From Chara braunii (taxonomy: Eukaryota; Streptophyta; Charophyceae; Charales; Characeae), in assembly GCA_003427395.1 (NCBI GenBank), contig BFEA01000237.1:1263082-1285178 (forward strand): a DNA stretch of 22,097 nt. Direction: 5' to 3'. Below, one piece after another: positions 16,719 through 22,097 of the stretch. Every line of letters begins with the position of its first letter. Position 1 is the first letter of the stretch. A program made the position numbers and the translations under genes. The notes beneath the pieces are model-generated. The model saw only the letters and a program-made list of their open reading frames with translations. It ran no database searches and was not told the DNA's origin.

Positions 16719-19487
16719 GTGTATAGGATGTCCCCGCGGGAGTTGGAGGAGCTGCACAAGCAGCTAGATGACCTCTTAGAGAAGGGTTGTATTAGGCCCA
16801 TTTCGTCTCCATTTGGAGCACCTGTTCCATTTGTCCCCAAGAAGGAGGGAGAGCTTAGGATGTGCATAGACTATAGGGGTCTGGATGCTATCACAGTAAA
16901 GAATGCTGAGCCACTGCCTAGGATAGATGATCTTCTAGATCGAGTGCAGGGGTGCATATATTTTACGAAGATAGATTTAAAGTCCAGATATCATCAGATA
17001 GAGGGTCATCCTAGTGATCAGTACAAGACAACTTTCCGGACTAGATACGGGCACTACGAGTTCATCGTGATGCCCTTTGGACTAACCAACGCGCCAACGA
17101 CTTTCCAGCGATGTATGAATGATTTGTTTAGGCCGTGGTTAGATAGGTTTGTTGTAGTTTATTTGGATGATATCCTAGTGTTTAGCAAGACACTTCAAGA
17201 GCATCAGGGTCATCTCAGGCAGGTCTTGGAGAAGCTGAGAGAAGCTAACTTCAAGATCAACGCAAATAAATGTGAATGGGCGAAGACCCAAGTATTGTAT
17301 TTGGGCCACGTCTTAGACGGAGACGACATCAAGCCAGAGGATAGTAAGATTGCAGCGATCAGGGATAGGCCTACACCGCGTACGTTGACAGAGTTGCGGT
17401 CATTCTTAGGCCTAGCAAATTATTATAGGAAGTTCGTAAGGAACTTTTCCACTATCGCTCCGCCCCTTCGCAGATTGCTAAGGAAAGAGACCATCTGGAA
17501 GTGGGACAAGGACTGTACGTCTGCTATGAAAAAGTTGAAGCAGGCACTGATAGAGTATCCAGTCCTTAAGGTGGCCGACCCGTCCTTACCCTTTGTCGTC
17601 ACTACGGACGCTAGTCAGTACGGCATAGGTGTTGTTTTGCAGCAAGACGATGGCAATGGTTATAGGCCCGTAGAGTTCATGTCTGCCAGAATGCCTTCAG
17701 AGAAGGTTGCGACATCTACCTATGAGAGGGAACTCTATGCTTTCAGACAAGTGCTAGAACATTGGAAGCACTACTTGCTTGGGAGGCATTTCAAAGTCTA
17801 TTCTGACCACGAAACATTGCGATGGTTAAAGACGCAGGCCAAGATGACACCTAAGCTTACTAGGTGGGCTGCAGAGATAGATCAGTGTGATTTCGAGCTC
17901 AAGCCAGTCAAGGGAAAATATAATGTAGTTGCAGACGCTCTGAGTAGGAGAGCTGACTACTTTGGAGCGATAGTTCACTATCTGGACATAGGGAGAGACC
18001 TGCAGGAAAGAGTTAAAGAAGCATATGCGCAGGACCCTATTTATAGTGACCTCCTCAAGAGAGTAAAGGAGGCTCCAGAGGCCGAGCCAGATTACCGCAC
18101 TACTAACGGGCTGTTATTTGAGAAGACTAACGTAGTTGACCGTCGGTGCATTCCCAATAGTGAGGAGATCCGTAGTTTGATCTTAGGAGAATGCCACGAC
18201 ACAGAGGGTCATTTTGGTTGGCAAAAAACTCTAGCCAATCTAATGCACGCGTACACCTGGCCAGGAATGAAGAATGACTGCATAAAGTATGTCCGCAGTT
18301 GTAAAGTTTGCCAGCGGAATAAGACTACTACGCGTGCTCCACTAGGTCTTCTCAGACCCTTGCCTATTCCTGATCAGCCCGGGGATTCAGTGTCCATCGA
18401 CTTCATGGACGCAGGTGTCAAGAGTAGGCATGGCAAGAGCCAAGTCATGGTGATAGTCGATAGATTTAGCAAATATGTTGTTTTTATACCTTTGCCTTCA
18501 GAGGCACGGACCGAGTTAGTGATCCGTAAGTTTTTTTATCATTGGGTCAGTGAACACGGGGTCCCATTGTCCATAGTTAGTGATAGAAACACCCGGTTCA
18601 CGAGTCAGAACTGGCAGGAGTTGATGAGAGTCTATGGCTCTAAGTTGTTGATGTCATCTGGCCGTCATCCAGAGACTAACGGTCAGACTGAACAGATGAA
18701 TAAGATCCTGCAGCAAGTTCTGAGAATGTACATTAGACCAGATCAAGTTGACTGGGACGAGATGCTCCCCAAGGTAGCCAGTGCCTATAACAATAGTGTG
18801 CATTTGTCTACATGCCGCACTCCCAATGAACTGCACAAGTCTTTTAGGTTACGCAGACCGTTTGAAGGACTTAACCGGGATCAGATTCATAGGCTGCCGC
18901 CCGGTACTAGGGAGTTTGCTATACAGCACGAGAAAGAACCAGTTGTTGTTGTAAAGAACCTCAGGAAGGCCCATCATAGGATGATTGAGCAAGCCAACAA
19001 ACATCGTCGCCCATCACAGTTTCAAGTAGGCAACTTAGTCTGGGTCAAAGCTAAAGAATTTTCTCATGAGGAGAACATCTCGCAAAAGTTACTGCCCGCA
19101 TATAGAGGACCATGCCCAGTCCTAGAAGTCAAGGGAGGAGAAGATGGTCCGTCCTACTCGATAGAGATTCCACTACACCTCCACACCTACCCAGTTTTTC
19201 ATGCGTCAAAGTTGTTGCCATGCACAGTAAGTGACCAGTTTCCATCTAGACGTTCCATGATCCCTCCAGACATGGATGGGAGGTACGACATTGACGGCAT
19301 TGTAGGTGAAGGCGTGTTTAGAACCGGAGGTCGAGGTCGTCCTCAGAAACAGTATAAAGTCAGATTTGCGTATCAGGAACCAGAAGACGACCGATGGTTC
19401 ACCAGAACTGAACTTCTAGAAACAGCTCCCGACATAGTCAGGGCCTACGAAAAAGACAGAAAGGGTAAAGGTATTGCCTTGGACTGA
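16719..19487 (+). CDS. Pol fragment of element B: RT, RNase H, integrase, chromodomain-like tail
   Basis: 922 codons without interruption. The start given is a GTG; the first ATG is at 16728 and the frame is open from 16686, so the native protein is a polyprotein part with no own start. RT (about 1-250) has D86 in FTKIDLKSRYHQI and YLDD at 148-151; Arg90 replaces a Gly that is nearly constant in gypsy RT. RNase H (about 290-410) shows D297, E338, D363 and D406. Integrase has the HHCC module (H493, H498, C528, C531) and a D561, D622, E658 triad with the usual 35-residue gap. The linker carries a degenerate GPF-like YRGPCPVLE, then YPVFHASKL. Residues 855-905 (YDIDGIV, GRGRP, VRFAY, DRWF) look like a retroelement chromodomain, which in chromoviruses steers integration to marked chromatin. 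The stop lies 38 bases before the 3' LTR. Domains are certain; activity is doubtful because of Arg90 and the broken upstream frame. Confidence 0.93.
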   Translation: MYRMSPRELEELHKQLDDLLEKGCIRPISSPFGAPVPFVPKKEGELRMCIDYRGLDAITVKNAEPLPRIDDLLDRVQGCIYFTKIDLKSRYHQIEGHPSDQYKTTFRTRYGHYEFIVMPFGLTNAPTTFQRCMNDLFRPWLDRFVVVYLDDILVFSKTLQEHQGHLRQVLEKLREANFKINANKCEWAKTQVLYLGHVLDGDDIKPEDSKIAAIRDRPTPRTLTELRSFLGLANYYRKFVRNFSTIAPPLRRLLRKETIWKWDKDCTSAMKKLKQALIEYPVLKVADPSLPFVVTTDASQYGIGVVLQQDDGNGYRPVEFMSARMPSEKVATSTYERELYAFRQVLEHWKHYLLGRHFKVYSDHETLRWLKTQAKMTPKLTRWAAEIDQCDFELKPVKGKYNVVADALSRRADYFGAIVHYLDIGRDLQERVKEAYAQDPIYSDLLKRVKEAPEAEPDYRTTNGLLFEKTNVVDRRCIPNSEEIRSLILGECHDTEGHFGWQKTLANLMHAYTWPGMKNDCIKYVRSCKVCQRNKTTTRAPLGLLRPLPIPDQPGDSVSIDFMDAGVKSRHGKSQVMVIVDRFSKYVVFIPLPSEARTELVIRKFFYHWVSEHGVPLSIVSDRNTRFTSQNWQELMRVYGSKLLMSSGRHPETNGQTEQMNKILQQVLRMYIRPDQVDWDEMLPKVASAYNNSVHLSTCRTPNELHKSFRLRRPFEGLNRDQIHRLPPGTREFAIQHEKEPVVVVKNLRKAHHRMIEQANKHRRPSQFQVGNLVWVKAKEFSHEENISQKLLPAYRGPCPVLEVKGGEDGPSYSIEIPLHLHTYPVFHASKLLPCTVSDQFPSRRSMIPPDMDGRYDIDGIVGEGVFRTGGRGRPQKQYKVRFAYQEPEDDRWFTRTELLETAPDIVRAYEKDRKGKGIALD

Positions 19488-19513
19488 AATATTCTCGGAG
19501 GACCTCAAATTTA

Positions 19514-19525
19514 GGCCGGCGGGAG
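19514..19525 (+). other. Polypurine tract of element B (weak)
   Basis: GGCCGGCGGGAG directly before the 3' LTR is G-rich but interrupted by pyrimidines; only GGGAG next to the LTR is pure. It is placed correctly for plus-strand priming but is weaker than that of element A. Confidence 0.55.
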
Positions 19526-20369
19526 TGAAACGGTATTCACCAGTTCGAAGTAGCTGATGCCGATCCCAGGGCTCGATCCCTAGTCCCCACCTTACCTGTG
19601 TACAGTACCTGTGTCGACCCGTAGAGTTGAACCTGCGACCTGTAGGACTGCCAGTGGTAGGTAGGTCATCGTAGGTTACAGGGTATAGGGGATTCGAGCT
19701 GTAGACCTGTCGGGTAGGAGTCTAGAGAGTCCAGAGGTCTTAGCTGTAGACTTTCCGAAGGGTCAAAGTCGTAGCTGCTACTTACCTGAGAGGGCCAAGG
19801 TCGTAGCTGCTATAGGACCGAAAGCCCAAGTAGATGCTTCTAGAAGTGGCCTTTCAGAGTCAGCCCACTGTAGGTAGAGGCAAGTGGGCAAGTGGTGGAA
19901 GTCCACCGTGCAGAGTCAGCAGTCCCAGTCCAGTCAGTCCGGTCCAGTCAAGCAAGTACCGCCTGGGACTGTGTACACCGTGGGCCAGGGAAACAGGGCA
20001 GGCCGNCGAGCCACAGAAGTATAAATCAAGAGGCCGTGCACAGCCATTCATTCATTCCTGCGGAAGCCATGCGGAAGCGCTGTCTCAGTGGCTTGTGCGA
20101 GGAGGTCTGCAGTGTGCCCAAAGTCGAAGTGGGCCAGGAGAGCTTAGCATAGCGATAGTGTAGAGGCAGCCATAGCTGCCATAGCTGTAGCGTGTGTGTG
20201 TGTGTGTTGTGTGAGTGTTCAGAGTGATGCGTGTGGGATATCCAGGGTGATCCGGTGTGTGTGAACAGTGAGTTGTTGGGCGCTGAGCCGCCATAGCCAG
20301 TGAAAGTGAACTCTTATCTGGATCTGTGTGGGCGCATGTCGCCAGTTTGTTGCGCTGCTGTTTACATAC
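19526..20369 (+). repeat. 3' LTR of element B, truncated at its outer end
   Basis: Matches 12025-12869 with about 15 differences, including one N at 20006. The final 33 bases of the 5' LTR (12869-12901, ending TTGCA) are missing, and unrelated pyrimidine-rich sequence follows. The TATA-like box is kept at 20020-20026. Confidence 0.9.
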
Positions 20370-20717
20370 TCCCCTACATACCTATCTATAACATCAATCA
20401 AAATTACATTGTGCATCTCCCATCTACTATTTGATAGCCCCAGCATTTTCCTGTTTCTTCCCCACAAGGCCGTGCATCCTCCCTACCTACTTCTCCCCTC
20501 CCTTACCTATCTAATCTCCCACCTTTTGTACCTATCTCACTGTTGTCCATCTACCATTCACCAAACCTTTGAACCTTTGCTACCATCTGTTGTCCATCTA
20601 CCATTATCCTTCCTATGTTACAAACTGGTTGCTCTCATAATCCTCTATACCCCTCTGTCTACTCGTCCTCCTCTTCCCCCTCTCCACCCATCCTTGGCCC
20701 TTGTCGCCTCCGTGCAG
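20370..20717. other. Pyrimidine-rich spacer
   Basis: Strongly C/T-rich plus strand with short repeats such as CCTACC and CCTATCT. A 19-bp exact repeat (CTGTTGTCCATCTACCATT) occurs at 20540-20558 and 20587-20605. No gene is seen. It ends at a CAG that could serve as a 3' splice site, discussed among the findings. Confidence 0.6.
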
Positions 20718-20930
20718 GACCCAGCTGGATTTGACCCGTCTGAGAGTGTCGGGTGAGCAGCTGCGGGTAAGGTGAGGGTTTTGTATTTTCGTTCTCTCAG
20801 GCTGCCGTTTCTTTTATTTGGCGTTTGTCAGTTGGTGTCAGTTCTGTTTTTCTTTCTGTCTCATGTCAGTGTTCTTTTCTTTTCTGCACTTTTGTTTTTG
20901 CGTCCATGTATTTCATGTTCCATGTGTTGG
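20718..20930. other. Unassigned T-rich spacer
   Basis: A short purine/pyrimidine-balanced block (20718-20766) followed by T-rich sequence. No coding domain is recognised, and no plant snRNA upstream element is seen before the U2-like sequence. Confidence 0.45.
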
Positions 20931-20958
20931 ATACCTTTCTCGGCCTTTTGGCATCAAG
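20931..20958 (+). pseudogene. Truncated U2 snRNA 5'-end sequence
   Basis: The first 22 bases (ATACCTTTCTCGGCCTTT and on to 20952) equal, as I recall it, the exact 5' end of plant U2 snRNA. After a gap equal to four U2 bases (TAAG), ATCAAG also matches; then similarity stops. The branch-site pairing region (GTAGTA) is absent, so it cannot act as a U2 RNA. The plant upstream sequence element and a suitably spaced TATA box are not apparent. A retro-pseudogene or chimeric insert is likely. Confidence 0.75.
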
Positions 20959-21094
20959 GGCCTCGCCACACCACTCGTGAAACAGGAAAAATCATCAAAA
21001 ATGTGATTGTTTAATCATTGTTATATGTTGGGTGGGGGCCAAGTCCCACTTCCCCTGATCCTTTGTTTTTTACCATAGACAAGTGGACCCGGCA

Positions 21095-21775
21095 GCGACA
21101 AAAAATCCCGAGAAGCATTCGAGCCAGCAGGCGGACAACACAAACGTGGCAGTAGAAAATGGCAATCCATTGTGTGCGTATGTTGCAAGGGAGACTTTGA
21201 CACATTCGTCAAGCGATGGCGGCATTTGGAGAGGAATCAACCATCAGGAGAAAAGGAGACGGTACAGAGAGCCGGGACGGGCACAACACAGAAACGGCAG
21301 TCAAAAACAGCAGGCCACCGTGTCCACAAAAATATATTGAGAAGTATCGCAGGCAAAAGGCGGACAATATAAATGCGCCACCCTGAAATGGCAGTCCAGT
21401 GTGTGTGTATGTCTCAAGGGACATTTTGATAGAACAGGAGTCTCTTTCTATCCTATGCCAGTCGAAAATCACATTCCATTGTGTCTGCATCGCCGAAGGA
21501 ACATCTTAGAGAGTAACCGGGCTGCAGGAAAAAAGGAGTTTATATTGGGATGGGCACAACACAAATATGGCAGTCGAAAACGGCAGGCCACCGTGTTCAC
21601 AAAAATATATCGAGAAGCAGCCTCCATTGTGTGTGTATTGCCTAAGGGACATTTTGAGAGAACAGGAGTCTCTTTGTGTCTTATGCTAGGTGAAAACCAC
21701 ATCGCATTGTGTCNGTATCGCTGAAGGAACATCTCAGAGAGTAACTGGGCCGCAGGAAAAAAGGAGTCTATATTT
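21095..21775. repeat. Degenerate tandem array, period about 228 bp
   Basis: Roughly three copies. The best pair is 21399-21550 and 21627-21775, sharing AAGGGACATTTTGA, AACAGGAGTCTCTTT, GAAGGAACATCT and GCAGGAAAAAAGGAGT with a 228-base offset. A second block, GGGCACAACACA followed by GGCAGGCCACCGTGT, occurs near 21280 and 21553. An older copy begins near 21095. The Cys-rich frames through it are by-products of the repeat. Confidence 0.8.
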
Positions 21776-22097
21776 CTCTTTCCGTGTCTGTCTCTTTCTC
21801 TCTCTTTCTTTCTCGCGGGCTTTCTCTCTGCCCCCCTTTGTCTTTCCGGCCCTCTCTTTCATTCTCTTTCTTTCTCCTTATTCCTTGCTGCGCTTTTTCC
21901 CCCTGGCTCTCTGTTTTTCTTCGATGGAGAACATAGAGAACTGCCGGAGGTCTTGCGTAGCGATCGCAGCACGACATCTGACGACGCAAGGGTGTCCATT
22001 GTAGGCTTGAGTGCGGGAATGGAGAGCCGCCAGAGAACAGAGAGTGAAAGATCAGGAGGAAATGACATGCCGCCGACGCCGCATCGGACAACTTTTG
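21776..22097. other. Unassigned right end
   Basis: A CT-rich low-complexity run (21776-21880) followed by mixed sequence to the window edge. An ATG at 22068 (MPPTPHRTTF) runs off the end and could be anything. No gene is supported. Confidence 0.45.

Larger units (their letters stand above)
12025..20369 (+). mobile_element. Element B: Ty3/gypsy LTR retrotransposon with chromodomain-like tail
   Basis: An 8.3-kb plus-strand element: 5' LTR (12025-12901), PBS (12903-12914), a long repeat-rich leader, broken gag and protease, an uninterrupted RT-RNase H-integrase frame (16719-19487), a short purine tract and a 3' LTR (19526-20369). PR-RT-RH-IN order with a C-terminal chromodomain-like segment suits the chromovirus-like side of Ty3/gypsy. 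By hand count the LTRs differ at about 15 of 844 aligned positions (1.8%), so it inserted more recently than element A. It is not the same family as A: LTRs, Gag and leader are unrelated by eye, although the pol domains are alike. The 3' LTR is cut short and no target-site duplication is visible. Confidence 0.92.

Noticed and set aside
21172-21372. Possible C2H2-like zinc finger (CVCCKGDF, then RHLERN and SGEK)
   Set aside because: Spacing of the second His pair is wrong, and the other tandem units do not preserve it.
21095-21775. CRISPR-like repeat array
   Set aside because: Units are long, degenerate and lack unique spacers, and the genome is clearly eukaryotic.

Overview
This is a piece of a repeat-dense plant-lineage nuclear genome. 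Two LTR retrotransposons of the Ty3/gypsy type fill most of it, in opposite orientations. The primer-binding sites resemble the 3' end of a plant initiator tRNA-Met, and a fragment near 20.93 kb matches the 5' end of green-lineage U2 snRNA. From memory of similar Gag and Pol proteins I suspect a charophyte alga such as Chara, but this is inference and no search was possible. No host protein-coding gene, rRNA or tRNA can be supported. One 131-base assembly gap (10401-10531) and single Ns at 20006 and 21714 are present.

Layout. 1-476: a TG microsatellite and unassigned flank. 477-9399, minus strand: element A, structurally complete, with two 933-bp LTRs, a PBS, a polypurine tract and a 4-bp target-site duplication. 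Its gag-pol is badly decayed by stops, frameshifts, a protease active-site change and a 197-bp internal tandem duplication. 9404-12024: unassigned spacer with the gap, short tandem repeats, a TATA-like box and GA-rich stretches. 12025-20369, plus strand: element B, younger by LTR comparison (about 15 differences in 844 bp, against about 47 in 933 for A). It keeps a 922-codon open frame for reverse transcriptase, RNase H, integrase and a chromodomain-like tail, but its gag and protease are broken and its 3' LTR lacks the last 33 bp. Its leader holds a long GA tract, eight TTGACC boxes, a candidate small TIR element and a perfect 51-bp tandem duplication. 20370-22097: pyrimidine-rich spacer, a truncated U2-like sequence and a degenerate tandem array with a period near 228 bp.

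How the parts work together. In each element the LTR gives promoter and terminator, the PBS and PPT prime minus- and plus-strand DNA synthesis, Gag packages the RNA, protease cuts the polyprotein, RT/RNase H makes the cDNA and integrase inserts it. Neither copy can make the full set. Element B could supply Pol domains only if translation were rescued. The unusual parts lie mostly in B's leader and in the scars within the two gag-pol regions; I see no evidence of a wholly new system.
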